From the NCBI GenBank assembly GCA_902727915.1, contig CACVAU010000021.1, positions 1-39,610 of the forward strand: 39,610 nucleotides of DNA, written 5' to 3'. Below, piece by piece: positions 8,349 through 18,300 of the stretch (within the stretch, counting starts at the first letter, position 1; each line of letters opens with the position of its first letter). The notes under the pieces were generated by a model that was not told the DNA's origin, searched no databases, and was given only the letters and a program-made list of their open reading frames with translations. Position numbers and translations under genes: made by a program. This DNA comes from an uncultured Sulfurovum sp. Lineage in GTDB: Bacteria; Campylobacterota; Campylobacteria; Campylobacterales; Sulfurovaceae.

Positions 8349-9389
8349 ATGAGAATAAACGCAAGTTCAAAAGAGGCAAAGATTGCTAATACCTTAGTAG
8401 AAAACTTACAAAACTATTTTGTTACTAATCTAAACAATATAACTGACAAATTTGGAGATGAAAAACATTGTGTAGCTGTGGAATGGTTCAGAGATGAAGG
8501 TCGTCACGGTGGAGGTATTCGTTTTGAAGCCAAAGATGAAAAAATTTTTAATCGTGGTTCAGTGAATGTTTCACAAGTTCATTATGATGATGACGAAAGT
8601 AAAAAACTCAGTTCAGCTACTGCTATCTCTTGTATTATTCACCCTAATAATCCTCATGCTCCTTCAATGCACATGCACTTTTCGTGGACACAAATGAGAG
8701 ATGGTCGAGGGTACTGGCGACTCATGGCTGACTTAAACCCCTCACTCTTACCTGCACATCATGAAAAAGCTATTTTTGATGGCATGTTAAAAGAAGTAGC
8801 TGGTAAAAAATATTTAGCAGAAGGTCTTGCACAAGGTGACCGTTACTTTAATATTCCAGCACTTGAATGTACAAGAGGTGTTTCACATTTTTACCTCGAA
8901 AATTTTAACACGGGTAGCTTTGAAAATGACAAAACTTATGTAGAAAAGTTTGCGAAAAAAGTAATAGATACCTATACAGACATTACAAACAATGCACTAA
9001 AAAACCATACTAACTATACTCAAGCAGAAAAACAAACACAAAGAGATTACCATACACTTTACCTACTTCAAGTCCTCACATTAGACAGAGGAACGACTTC
9101 TGGACTATTGGTACATAGCCAAAATGATGTAGGTATAATGGGATCTATCCCTTCACATGTTAACCGTGAGCTATTAAGCTCATGGATAAAAAGAATGCCA
9201 AAACCCCAAGATGAATTGGTAGAAAATTTACTTCAAGCATTACCAACTCAAAACCCTACGCCAGTAGAAACAAATACAAAAACAAAATTAGCCAATGCCG
9301 TAAGAAATCATTATAAAAAACACCCTCAGGCATTAAATATGCAAGCTTCAGGTGAGATTATTCCTCCTACTGTAGACAACCATTGTTAA
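8349..9389 (+). CDS. hemF: Oxygen-dependent coproporphyrinogen III oxidase (HemF)
   Basis: HemF uses O2 to decarboxylate two propionates of coproporphyrinogen III to give protoporphyrinogen IX in haem synthesis. The 346-residue protein shows the family signatures SVNVSQVHYD, HPNNPHAPSMHMHF with the substrate-site histidines, RGYWRLMADLNPS, RGVSHFYLENF and TLDRGTTSGLLVHSQNDVGI. It is slightly longer than typical HemF owing to a C-terminal tail after about 300 that looks poorly conserved. It starts with AAGG 9 nt upstream of the ATG and converges with selO, leaving only 9 nt between stops. Many Campylobacterota rely on the radical-SAM enzyme HemN, so a HemF suggests real use of oxygen; whether hemN is also present cannot be seen here. 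Confidence 0.92.
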   Translation: MRINASSKEAKIANTLVENLQNYFVTNLNNITDKFGDEKHCVAVEWFRDEGRHGGGIRFEAKDEKIFNRGSVNVSQVHYDDDESKKLSSATAISCIIHPNNPHAPSMHMHFSWTQMRDGRGYWRLMADLNPSLLPAHHEKAIFDGMLKEVAGKKYLAEGLAQGDRYFNIPALECTRGVSHFYLENFNTGSFENDKTYVEKFAKKVIDTYTDITNNALKNHTNYTQAEKQTQRDYHTLYLLQVLTLDRGTTSGLLVHSQNDVGIMGSIPSHVNRELLSSWIKRMPKPQDELVENLLQALPTQNPTPVETNTKTKLANAVRNHYKKHPQALNMQASGEIIPPTVDNHC

Positions 9390-9398
9390 ACAGATACA

Positions 9399-11114
9399 CT
9401 ATGATGAACAACTCACATGCGAAACACCTGCAATATCAAAGAGTTCAGCAGGTTTTTCCCTATAATACTTTTCTTCTGTTTCTTCAGACTGTTCATCATA
9501 AGGATTGTTCATCACCTCTTGTAAGTCATGAATTAACGCATAGTCTCCATGATTTGCTTTTCGATAAGCAGGTACAAGTAACCACTCACGTAAAGTATAT
9601 TTGGGGTTAACAGCTTTCATCTGTTCTGACAGTGATTTTCGCTCTTCAGGAGTAGAAACATCTACCAAAGACTGCCATCTTGTAAACCACTCTGACCATT
9701 TATCCATCAGTTTAGCATCAAGCACACTTTCACCATAAAAGCTCTTTGCAAGTACAGCCATATCCTCAGGAACAGAAGAGAGTTCACGAAAAAAGATGGT
9801 ATAGTCTACGGAAGTCTCTATCATCAACCTCATCATGTCATTAAAAAGTGTTGTATCAAAGGTTTTTAACCCCAACTTAGAAGCCCACATTTTTAACATA
9901 CGAGCTTGCATCACTTGAGGAAAATCATTTTTAATCTTCTCTAACATCTCTGCTGCCTCTTGATTTGAGGCTAACAGTGGTTTAAGTGCCAAACAAAACA
10001 TTTGAAAGTTACGTTCGGCAGCTTTGGGTTGATTGAGAAAAGAGTAATGTACACCTCCACCTGTCCACGGCTGATATCTTGGGTCAAACATGTCTATGAA
10101 TCCAAAAGGGCCATAATCAATTGTATAACCCCCTACTGCACAGTTATCACTGTTGAAGTTTCCTTGACAGTAACCCACACGAATCCAATTTGCAATCAGT
10201 AAAGTCAAGCGTTTTCTAAATTCAATCGCCAATAAAAGTACTTTTTCATCCAGTGATAAACTCTCATCAATCACCTCAGAATATTCACGTTCTATAATAT
10301 GCAACACCATTTGTTCAAGCTCTTTCATCGCAGTAGGATGTTCATTTTTTCTTGCACGACGACCAAAGAGTTCAAGTTGACCCACACGTAAAAATGAAGG
10401 TGCAACCCGTGTGCTAATGGCAACAGCTTCTTCTATCATTAATTCAGGATCTTTAGAATATGACCCTTTATGAAACCATGGTCGACTCACTGTTTCCGTC
10501 TCCGAAGCATAAAGTGTCAAAGAACGTGATGTCGGTATGCCCAGTGCATGCATGTGTTCTTGAGCCAAAAACTCACGCACACTCGAACGCAACACAGCAC
10601 GTCCATCACCACCACGACAATAAGGTGTTCTTCCCCCACCTTTAAGTTGCATCTCCCAACGTTTTCCCTTTAGTACGCCCTCGAAAATTGAAACGGCACG
10701 ACCATCACCATATCCATTCCCTGTACGAAATGGACACTGATCATAGTATTCAGTACCATAAATAGAAAGAGCATAACCTGTCGCCCAACCCGTCTTTCGC
10801 ATCGGTGCTGGTAATGCTGAAGTATTTCCAGAAAACATTTTCATAAACGGCTCAGAATTTGCCAAAGAGTCTGCAAGACCTAGTTCAGTAAAGAAGCTCT
10901 CACTATGAGTAACATATTTAGGATTTTTAATGCGTGTAGGCTTTACAGGAACAAAATGCCCAGAAAAAACTTGTCGGGGGTCATGGTCTATACCATCTTC
11001 TGTAGCGTCAGGGTCAATATTGAGTTTGTTTACAAGTGAGTAATCTGCCAAAGGGGCAAGACCTTCAAGCGTCTTTATTGTCGTTGTTATTGAAGTATTA
11101 TCGGTTGTTTTCAT
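9399..11114 (-). CDS. selO: Protein adenylyltransferase SelO (YdiU family)
   Basis: SelO is a pseudokinase-fold enzyme that transfers AMP from ATP to protein hydroxyl groups and is linked to redox stress. The 571-residue protein carries the family's glycine-rich segment [11 protein letters not shown], the lysine motif [41 protein letters not shown], and the metal-binding part [11 protein letters not shown] and [11 protein letters not shown]. It ends in CSS; in animal SelO the same position is selenocysteine (USS), and in bacteria this Cys is normally cysteine, so no recoding is needed. The start has AAGGAA upstream. It is convergent with hemF and divergent from the AsmA-like gene. Confidence 0.95.
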   Translation of the reverse strand: MKTTDNTSITTTIKTLEGLAPLADYSLVNKLNIDPDATEDGIDHDPRQVFSGHFVPVKPTRIKNPKYVTHSESFFTELGLADSLANSEPFMKMFSGNTSALPAPMRKTGWATGYALSIYGTEYYDQCPFRTGNGYGDGRAVSIFEGVLKGKRWEMQLKGGGRTPYCRGGDGRAVLRSSVREFLAQEHMHALGIPTSRSLTLYASETETVSRPWFHKGSYSKDPELMIEEAVAISTRVAPSFLRVGQLELFGRRARKNEHPTAMKELEQMVLHIIEREYSEVIDESLSLDEKVLLLAIEFRKRLTLLIANWIRVGYCQGNFNSDNCAVGGYTIDYGPFGFIDMFDPRYQPWTGGGVHYSFLNQPKAAERNFQMFCLALKPLLASNQEAAEMLEKIKNDFPQVMQARMLKMWASKLGLKTFDTTLFNDMMRLMIETSVDYTIFFRELSSVPEDMAVLAKSFYGESVLDAKLMDKWSEWFTRWQSLVDVSTPEERKSLSEQMKAVNPKYTLREWLLVPAYRKANHGDYALIHDLQEVMNNPYDEQSEETEEKYYREKPAELFDIAGVSHVSCSS

Positions 11115-11322
11115 GGCTTTTCCTTATTATTAGGAGTTGTTTTGTCTCATTTTTGACACTATAGCAGATGAAACTAAATCCTTGTTTTCTCTTTTGGATT
11201 TTAATTTACTAAGTTCTCCAAAAAATAACTGAATAAATTAAAGCCTATCACTACCGATTACACTATCTCTTTTAATTACTTATTCGTTATTATAAGCTTA
11301 ACTTCTTAAAAGGGCTTTTCTT

Positions 11323-13356
11323 ATGAAAAAAATATTTATTTTCTTACTTATCATTTTAGCTTTTCTTGCTTTTTTTTCTTTTTTTATCTTTCATGATAAA
11401 GGTAATGATTTAATAAAACCTTACCTTGCAGACTATCTCAAAAGTAAAAGTGAGCAAAATATTTCACTTGAAATTCAACACTTAAAAATTGACTTGAAGC
11501 ATCTTGAAATAAAAGCTTTACTTAATGAATTGACGCAAATTGAAGCCAATGGAAAAATTTCACTTATAACACAAAGTTTTAATCTTGACTATACCTTAAA
11601 ATCAAATGGTTTTAAAAATGAACAAATCTCCTTTAACAATAAAATTGATATTAATGGTACGGTCATTGGAACTTTAAATAACATGAAAATTAAAGGAGAA
11701 GGAGAGACACTTAAGTCACATATAAACTATGCCTTTAATATAAAAAATGATTTAATCAATGACATTCAAGTTAAAATTAATAAAGCAGACATTGCCTCAC
11801 TTTTACAACTTGCTTCACAACCAGCTTATGCTAGAGGTAAAGTAGATATTAATATTGACATACCTACCTTTGAAAAAGCCGATACCAAAGGCAAGGCAAA
11901 AATTACGCTGTATAAAACATTTTTGAATGAAAAAATTTTTAAACAAGAGTTCAATATTGATTTAGCAAAAGAGACCTCTTTAACAGCTAACCTAGAGTCA
12001 AAAGTGAGTGCAGAGGTATTTGAATTTGAGGGCAATATAAAAAGTAATCTGGCTTGGTTAAAACTCTCAAATACAAGCTATCATGTTAAAAACAAAAAAC
12101 TTACAAGTAACTATAAACTACTGGTACCAAAGCTTTCTAAACTTATCTTCTTAACCCAACAAAAATTAAGAGGTCAACTACAACTGATGGGTGAACTAAC
12201 AATGGATAAGCATAAACTTTTGCTTAATGGTATCAGTAAAGACTTAGAGGGAACATCAAGTTTTAACTATAATGGAAAAAAGTTAATGGTGAAGATGCAA
12301 CAAGTTGATATGGCAAAGTTTTTATATATGATGGATCAAAAACCTTATGCTACAGGAAAAATTCTAGCCCATATTCAACTAGATGACTTAAAAAAATTAA
12401 GAGGAAACTACAGCTTTAAAACGCTTAATACTCAAACCATTAATAATACTTTTAAAAAAGATTTAAATTTAGACTTTACTAAAAATATGAATTTTTCCCT
12501 TGAGAGTAAAGGAGACATTGCTTCCAATTTAATACAGATGGAAAATGCGCTGTATACTGATATATTTCAATATCATTCTTCTAATATGATTTATAATTTA
12601 GTCAGTAAAAAACTAACAAGTGCTTATAACTTAGAAATTCCTAAACTATCTAAACTCAATGAACTTACCAATCAAAAACTCCAAGGCACACTGACAATTA
12701 ATGGAAATATTGATTATGCAAACAATGTGCAAATAACTGGCTTGACTCAAAGCTTAGGTGGTAACATCAACTTTAAACTCATTGATCAAATACTGAGTGC
12801 TAAAATAGCTGAAGTACCTGTAGTAAAACTTATGCATACATTTTCATATCCTGTTATTTTTAAAGCACCCCTTACAGGAGATTTTTACTATGATTTAAAT
12901 AGCCGTCAAGGAAGCCTTAACTCTACATTGAACAAGGCACAACTTTTGGAAAATGAATTAACCATGCTCATTAAACAACTAAGGGGTATCGACTTAACCA
13001 AGGAACGTTATAACGAAAGCCATTTTAATGCGATATTAAATAAAAACATCATTGACCTAGATTTTCAAGCAAAAAGTAAACAGGTACTCTTTCTCATCCC
13101 CACAGGTCAAATCAACACAATCAATAATAGTATCAATGCTAACTACAGTATAAAAGTTGACAATAAGGATATGGGAGGAAAAATTCAAGGAAATATTACC
13201 ACACCTCAAATTACCATCGACTCATCTAACTACCTTAAAAATAAAGTAAATGATATTATCAAAAATAATATCTCAGAAGATACCTTTAAAGATTTAGGTC
13301 TTGACAAGATACAACCAGATACTATTAAAAATATCTTAGGAGACTTATTTAAATAA
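11323..13356 (+). CDS. AsmA-like membrane-anchored periplasmic protein with internal repeats
   Basis: The 677-residue protein has one N-terminal membrane helix (about 3-24) and a long periplasmic part dominated by short beta-strand patterns, as in AsmA/TamB/DUF748 proteins that help move or organise lipids and outer-membrane proteins. The middle is made of two copies of a unit of about 170 residues (156-310 and 329-480) and a partial third copy from about 497. The clearest shared segment is NKKLTSNYKLLVPKLSKL against SKKLTSAYNLEIPKLSKL. The assignment to the AsmA superfamily is by overall pattern only. AGGG precedes the start, and a perfect palindrome covering the stop codon (13340-13361) probably ends the transcript. 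It is monocistronic, facing the accessory island. Confidence 0.7.
   Translation: MKKIFIFLLIILAFLAFFSFFIFHDKGNDLIKPYLADYLKSKSEQNISLEIQHLKIDLKHLEIKALLNELTQIEANGKISLITQSFNLDYTLKSNGFKNEQISFNNKIDINGTVIGTLNNMKIKGEGETLKSHINYAFNIKNDLINDIQVKINKADIASLLQLASQPAYARGKVDINIDIPTFEKADTKGKAKITLYKTFLNEKIFKQEFNIDLAKETSLTANLESKVSAEVFEFEGNIKSNLAWLKLSNTSYHVKNKKLTSNYKLLVPKLSKLIFLTQQKLRGQLQLMGELTMDKHKLLLNGISKDLEGTSSFNYNGKKLMVKMQQVDMAKFLYMMDQKPYATGKILAHIQLDDLKKLRGNYSFKTLNTQTINNTFKKDLNLDFTKNMNFSLESKGDIASNLIQMENALYTDIFQYHSSNMIYNLVSKKLTSAYNLEIPKLSKLNELTNQKLQGTLTINGNIDYANNVQITGLTQSLGGNINFKLIDQILSAKIAEVPVVKLMHTFSYPVIFKAPLTGDFYYDLNSRQGSLNSTLNKAQLLENELTMLIKQLRGIDLTKERYNESHFNAILNKNIIDLDFQAKSKQVLFLIPTGQINTINNSINANYSIKVDNKDMGGKIQGNITTPQITIDSSNYLKNKVNDIIKNNISEDTFKDLGLDKIQPDTIKNILGDLFK
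11788..12762 (+). repeat. Two in-frame protein-level repeats of about 170 residues
   Basis: Residues 156-310 and 329-480 of the AsmA-like protein align along their length: DIASLLQLASQPAYARGKV with DMAKFLYMMDQKPYATGKI, ESKVSAE with ESKGDIAS, KKLTS, PKLSKL, QKLRG/QKLQG and LNGISKDLEG/ITGLTQSLGG. A third, weaker start is at residue 497 (VPVVKLMHTFSYPVIFKAPL). The DNA is diverged, so this is an old duplication. Confidence 0.7.
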
Positions 13357-13361
13357 GTCTC
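13340..13361 (+). terminator. Perfect 22-bp palindrome over the stop codon of the AsmA-like gene
   Basis: GAGACTTATTT is followed directly by its reverse complement AAATAAGTCTC. The stop codon TAA lies inside the right arm. It can form a 9-bp hairpin with a 4-nt loop and, being symmetric, may end transcripts from both convergent genes. The following T-run is poor. Confidence 0.5.
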
Positions 13362-13400
13362 TTATTAATCTAAGAATCTATCATGGATGAAAAATATAAT

Positions 13401-15200
13401 CTACTCATTTTGAAACATCTCTAAGGAACCTGCCCTATCAACAATAAGTCGACTATGCTGATACAGTTCCCAATCGGTTATTCCTTTTTGTAGTAAACTT
13501 ATGTCATAACTGATTAAAGTCTTATTATCTGAAGCTCTCTGTCCAAGATATCTTTCTGTTACTTCATGAAAACTATCAATACCCTTTTCCACAACATAAG
13601 AAGAAGAAGGATTTTTACTTAAAAAGTACATTAGCTTTTGTGTTATATCTACATCAGGCTGATATCTATTAAAAGCATTTTTGACATTTCCTACTTGATC
13701 ACTATTCTTGATTTTCCCATACCCCCACAATTTTCTTGAAGTTCCATAACGAATACTTTTCACTTTTTGTTTTCCAGACTTTTTTACAGACCAATCTGAC
13801 ATATTTGAATGACTTAATCCAAGTTTGGCAGTAAAAACTTTCTCAAAGAGATGTTTTTGGGTGTAAAAAGTGTTGTCGATTTTGAAATACGTTTGCCTCA
13901 TGTCAAATCCAGCAGATATAAAAATGAGTTTTAAGTTAAAACCTTTATTTTTCAATTTAGTAATTAGACGCGTTTTATTCCATAAGTTTAATTTTCTAAG
14001 TGAGGTAACCGTATTATCTCTTTCATTTTCTGAACCAGTAACGGGATCCATCAAATAAAGAATCAAGTCTTTTTGTTTACCTTCAGAGGTTCGTGAACTT
14101 AAATTAGGAAGAAACTTTTCTAAAGAATCTAAAAAATAGGGTACAAAAAAAGCACTTCCACGACTAAAGCCCCCAACAACTAAATTTGGTGCCTTATAAA
14201 TAGCCTCTCTCTTACCTCTTAAACGAGTTTTAATATAATCATCAATAATTTTTTTTGATTTTCTATCGAATATAATACCTCGTACCTTAGAAAGACGACG
14301 ATAAGTAAATTTAGTTAAACCCCACCCTTTCATAACTGTATAGTGAGTACTGGGTATGGTACTAAAAAGATGTTTATTGGTTTTAAGTTCTTCACCTGTT
14401 CCATTAAACCAAATAATATGATTGTAATTTACCGTTGGAATCTCAGTGTTACGGGCTAATATCTGAATGTTTGCATTAGATGTTTTTGTTCCATTGCTAA
14501 CTTTGTATGTAAAGTTTACAGAGTTGTTCTCTAATTTACTTAAAAGTGCAGGAGGACTATAAGTAGGTGCTTTTTCCTGATATTCAAGCATATTAGTAAC
14601 ATTGTCATCAATATCATTATCATATCTATCATCATAATAGTTTTTTGCAGAAGGATAATCATCTACTTCATCATAAGTTTGTTCAGCATCATGAAAGTCA
14701 TAACCCTTCACTTTTTCATTGGGGACATAGGTAATGATGTTATCAACAATACTAACCGTTCCTTCTTCAGGTTGTGTTTCTATACTATAGGTTAAAGTAT
14801 CATTAACGTCACCAGGATCGGCATCAAGAGTAATGCTCAAACTATTACTACTCCCCACAAGATAAGATACACTTTTATCGTAGGCAAGGGGAGAGGGAAC
14901 TTTAGAGATACGTATTAGTTCTTTTATCTCTTCCTTAGTGTCTACATCTTCAGCCTTTAAACCTTGAATCTCATTATTAAGATTAGCTACTTCATACTCA
15001 TTAAGATTGCTAAACCCTAGAACTTGATAATCAATTATTTGAGGTGACCTCACAGAATTATTTACATCTGTTACATAGTCTTGAATGTCTTGCAAGACTT
15101 TAGCTTGCTTTGATTCTGCCAAAAAATTGGATTTTCCACTACACCCAATAAATAATAAAATCAACGTGCTGTACAATACAGCCTTAGTATAATATCTCAT
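13401..15200 (-). CDS. Lipoprotein with Ig/cadherin-like domain and alpha/beta-hydrolase-like domain
   Basis: I do not recognise this 599-residue protein as a named family. It begins with a lipoprotein signal (Cys20, ending FIGC). Residues about 108-168 plus 228-250 look like one bacterial Ig/cadherin-like repeat (LTYSIETQPEEGTVS, ITYVPN, FTYKVSNGTK). The repeat is interrupted by an acidic, Tyr-rich insertion (about 170-225). Residues 255-599 start with IIWFNGTGE and contain GGFSRGSA (Ser346), a GxSxG elbow, then LMDPVTG (Asp385) and candidate His464 or His545. That order resembles DUF2235/Tle-type lipases, whose hallmark is FDGTG plus GFSRGA. I infer a cell-envelope hydrolase, possibly a lipase or esterase. 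It is the last gene of the leftward accessory island; AAGGA precedes the start. Confidence 0.65.
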   Translation of the reverse strand: MRYYTKAVLYSTLILLFIGCSGKSNFLAESKQAKVLQDIQDYVTDVNNSVRSPQIIDYQVLGFSNLNEYEVANLNNEIQGLKAEDVDTKEEIKELIRISKVPSPLAYDKSVSYLVGSSNSLSITLDADPGDVNDTLTYSIETQPEEGTVSIVDNIITYVPNEKVKGYDFHDAEQTYDEVDDYPSAKNYYDDRYDNDIDDNVTNMLEYQEKAPTYSPPALLSKLENNSVNFTYKVSNGTKTSNANIQILARNTEIPTVNYNHIIWFNGTGEELKTNKHLFSTIPSTHYTVMKGWGLTKFTYRRLSKVRGIIFDRKSKKIIDDYIKTRLRGKREAIYKAPNLVVGGFSRGSAFFVPYFLDSLEKFLPNLSSRTSEGKQKDLILYLMDPVTGSENERDNTVTSLRKLNLWNKTRLITKLKNKGFNLKLIFISAGFDMRQTYFKIDNTFYTQKHLFEKVFTAKLGLSHSNMSDWSVKKSGKQKVKSIRYGTSRKLWGYGKIKNSDQVGNVKNAFNRYQPDVDITQKLMYFLSKNPSSSYVVEKGIDSFHEVTERYLGQRASDNKTLISYDISLLQKGITDWELYQHSRLIVDRAGSLEMFQNE

Positions 15201-15366
15201 ATATTTCCTGTCCTTATTTAGTTATTTTATTTTAATAAAAAAAGATCTATTCTTAAACTTAAGAGAGTGTATGTCTATAGAAAACCCTATCCTCTTAATT
15301 ACACTTTTTTCTCTCGTTATGAAGCTTTTGAGACTATGAAATGAGTCAATCAGAATCTTCTGAGAA
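15201..15366. other. Spacer between the 1249-residue gene and the lipoprotein gene
   Basis: There is no gene here. On the minus strand AGTGTA and TACACT pair around an inner ATAG/CTAT (about 15266-15307), and a small TCAGAA/TTCTGA hairpin follows the stop of the large gene. An AT-rich stretch just before the lipoprotein start may hold its promoter, but no clean -10 stands out. Confidence 0.3.
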
Positions 15367-18300
15367 TTATAACTCTACAAATGCTTCTTGCATTCCATAA
15401 ATTATTCTTGAAAAACCATTCTTATAGTCTTCCTCCAATACTTTAAACTCATTTCTTGAAGAAACTTCTGTAATAGGTTCTTCACCCTTGTATGGTGAGG
15501 CATAAATAAAATAAGGTTTAGTTGATTTAGGAATATTTTCTTCAAAAGAAGCTATAAGACGAACATTGTTTTTTAATGAAAATGTAATAGACTTCTGACG
15601 AAGTGCATCATCATCTAATAATTTAGGAATCATAATCCATTTTTTAAATATCTTTTTACCAAGCTCTTCACTATATTGAATCTCTTTTAAATCAATAGTG
15701 ATTTTTTCATTTCTACTGAATGTATTATAAAAGTTATCAGAAGACTCAGAACCTTCTTTTACCTTAACATTAAAGACTGTTCCTTTTAGTGCATTTTTTA
15801 ATCTTACATCAAGAACTTTGGTATTAGAATCAGTAGAAATTTCTTGATAATCCAGCCTTACATTCAGTGAAAGACTTGTTATTTTTGGCAATTTCTGAGT
15901 GCTAAATCCAGGATAGCTCACAGAAACTTTCAATCTATTCCAAGCTGGAGGTAAAGTGAAGATATTTTCATTCTCACCAGGTTTTATATTCCCTTGATTC
16001 TCTCCCAATACAAACTTTAATAATGCTTTGTAATCATCAGAAAGTTCACTTTCATTTATCACTTCATTTTCTTGTCCTGTGATGTTTTTAATTGTCCAGC
16101 TCCAAGAGTCACATGATACTCCCTCTTTTTCTGTATTGAAGATATAAAAACTTTTACCAGAGCGAAGAACTCCTTCACTCCCCAATTCAATTTTTATTTT
16201 GACAGATTCAGAACCTTTAGGCAATACTTGATCAAATGTAATGTCATTGAGAGAGATATCAATAATTCGTGCATTTTCTTGATTAGGTAAAACAATAACT
16301 CCTAGTAAATCCTTCTGTAAATCAATAAATGTACTAGCATCAGAGGAGTTAAGCTTTTCAAAAAAATCAGGAGAAATTTCATTATCTAACATAATATATC
16401 GTCCAAATTTATGACCAGATTGAGTATCTTTCTTAGGATCTTGTTTGTGTCCTAGTGAGATATTCTTCACAATATTATGAGACATCCCTCTTACCTGCTC
16501 TTGGAATGCTGGTTTAAGTTTGGCAACAATTTCATTCACAGAAGTATCTTTAGAAATTGGTATTCGACTATATATCTTATCCAATACTTCATTACTCGCT
16601 AGAGATGCATCTTTATTATAAGGGTTTAGTTGAGAATATTCATAAATCTTTACAAGCTGATACTCAATCCAGTTCAAGCGTTCACGAGCTGATTTTTTCA
16701 TTTGTCCCATAAACTCTTCTAGTTCAGGAATATAATCTGCTTCGGCACTCATTCCAAGAAGCGTTAAATTTTTAATTTGATCAGAATTAATAAAGATTTT
16801 ATTATTTATATCTAAAGATTTTTGCATATTGTCTTGAAATGAAGAAAAAATTTCTGCTTTCAAATCCATTTGAACATGCAGCTGAGAAAATAGCTCTTGT
16901 GCATCTGCTGAGTTAGTCATAATAATAGAAAGTTGCTTTTGAATTTCATCTTTGGAAACAGTAAAAGATCCGTAATCTGCCATTATATCTTTCAAACCGT
17001 TACCAGCTTTTGCCCAACGAGCTTTTGATTCGTCAACTTTTTTCTTATATTTAGCTAATTTAGATTTATGATTAGCTACATTTTGATCAATAGTTATTTT
17101 TGTAACATCATCTGTCTCATACATTACGTTTAATTCTAGTTCGTAGCTATCAGCACTTTCTAGATTACTTTTTACCATTGTTTTCTTACTCATTTTTTCC
17201 ATGATACCAGTCATATCTATTTTCTCCATGATAGTGTATGGATTTACCGTACCTTGGCTTCCTATTTGCTCAGCAACCGAATCCAATGTATTGCCCAAGA
17301 CCTGTCCCAATATTGGCTGTCCATATGGAATAACATTTGCTGCCAAAGCACAAACTTTAAGACCAGTCTTATACCAAGCTAATTTTTTTTGTTCTTCTGT
17401 TGCCTCTTTTTCATATTTCTTTTTCAGTTCTTTAATTTTATTATTAATTTCCTCTGTTTGTTCTTTACATGTTTTGGCATTACTTGATAGCTTATCAATA
17501 GCGACATTAATTTCCCCTAACTTATGACTTAAAACATTATTGACTTTATAAAGCCTCTCAATCATCTTTGGTAATTCTTTCTTTAAATCACCTATTTTCC
17601 CTTCTAAACGGGCTGCTTTATCTGTAAAAACATATAAATATAAATCATCTTCAAGGTTTTTTTCCAAATAGGCAAGGGTACTAACCATTGATAATAATGG
17701 TCTATAACCAGGTGGGTTATTAAACTCATCAAGGTTTTTACTTTTCATCTCACTAAGAGCAATTATTTCAGCTCTTGCCGTTTGAAACTTTGATTTTAAG
17801 TCATCTTCATTTCTAAAATCAAAAGACGTACTAATACTCTCGAAACTTGATGCCACGCTATTACTCTCATTAGCCAATTCTTTTTTTTCATTAGGAGTTT
17901 TCTTCAAAAAAATAGAAAATTGTTCCTTTAGATAGCTTGTATAAAAAATTACCATTTCAGGATGAATGCTAGACTGTCCATTTTTTATTACAGAAGTTTG
18001 ATCATTTCCATTTTTATTAGGATTCTTCAAATTTATTTTATTAAAATAGTTACGTTTATCTAACCAACTTGGTACACTAAAGATATTGCCCCATTTTCCG
18101 TGGGAAGAAACATTTCCCCATATAGTTGATTCTCCATAAATATATAAATGACTATAGGTTTCTTCTTTAAATATGACACTTATACACTTTCCTTTTTCTG
18201 TTTCCTTACAATCATAATGTTCACTGTTCTTTCTTGCTCTATAGAACCCACTATTACCCGGTTGAGACTTCATTAAGAGAGTTTCATCATAAATTTTACT

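Noticed and set aside
9399..9430. Selenocysteine recoding at the SelO C-terminus.
   Set aside because: The codon is a cysteine codon (the protein ends CSS), not an in-frame TGA.
9383..10645. Open frames on the plus strand inside selO.
   Set aside because: Shadows of a well-conserved gene; no start signals and no family resemblance.
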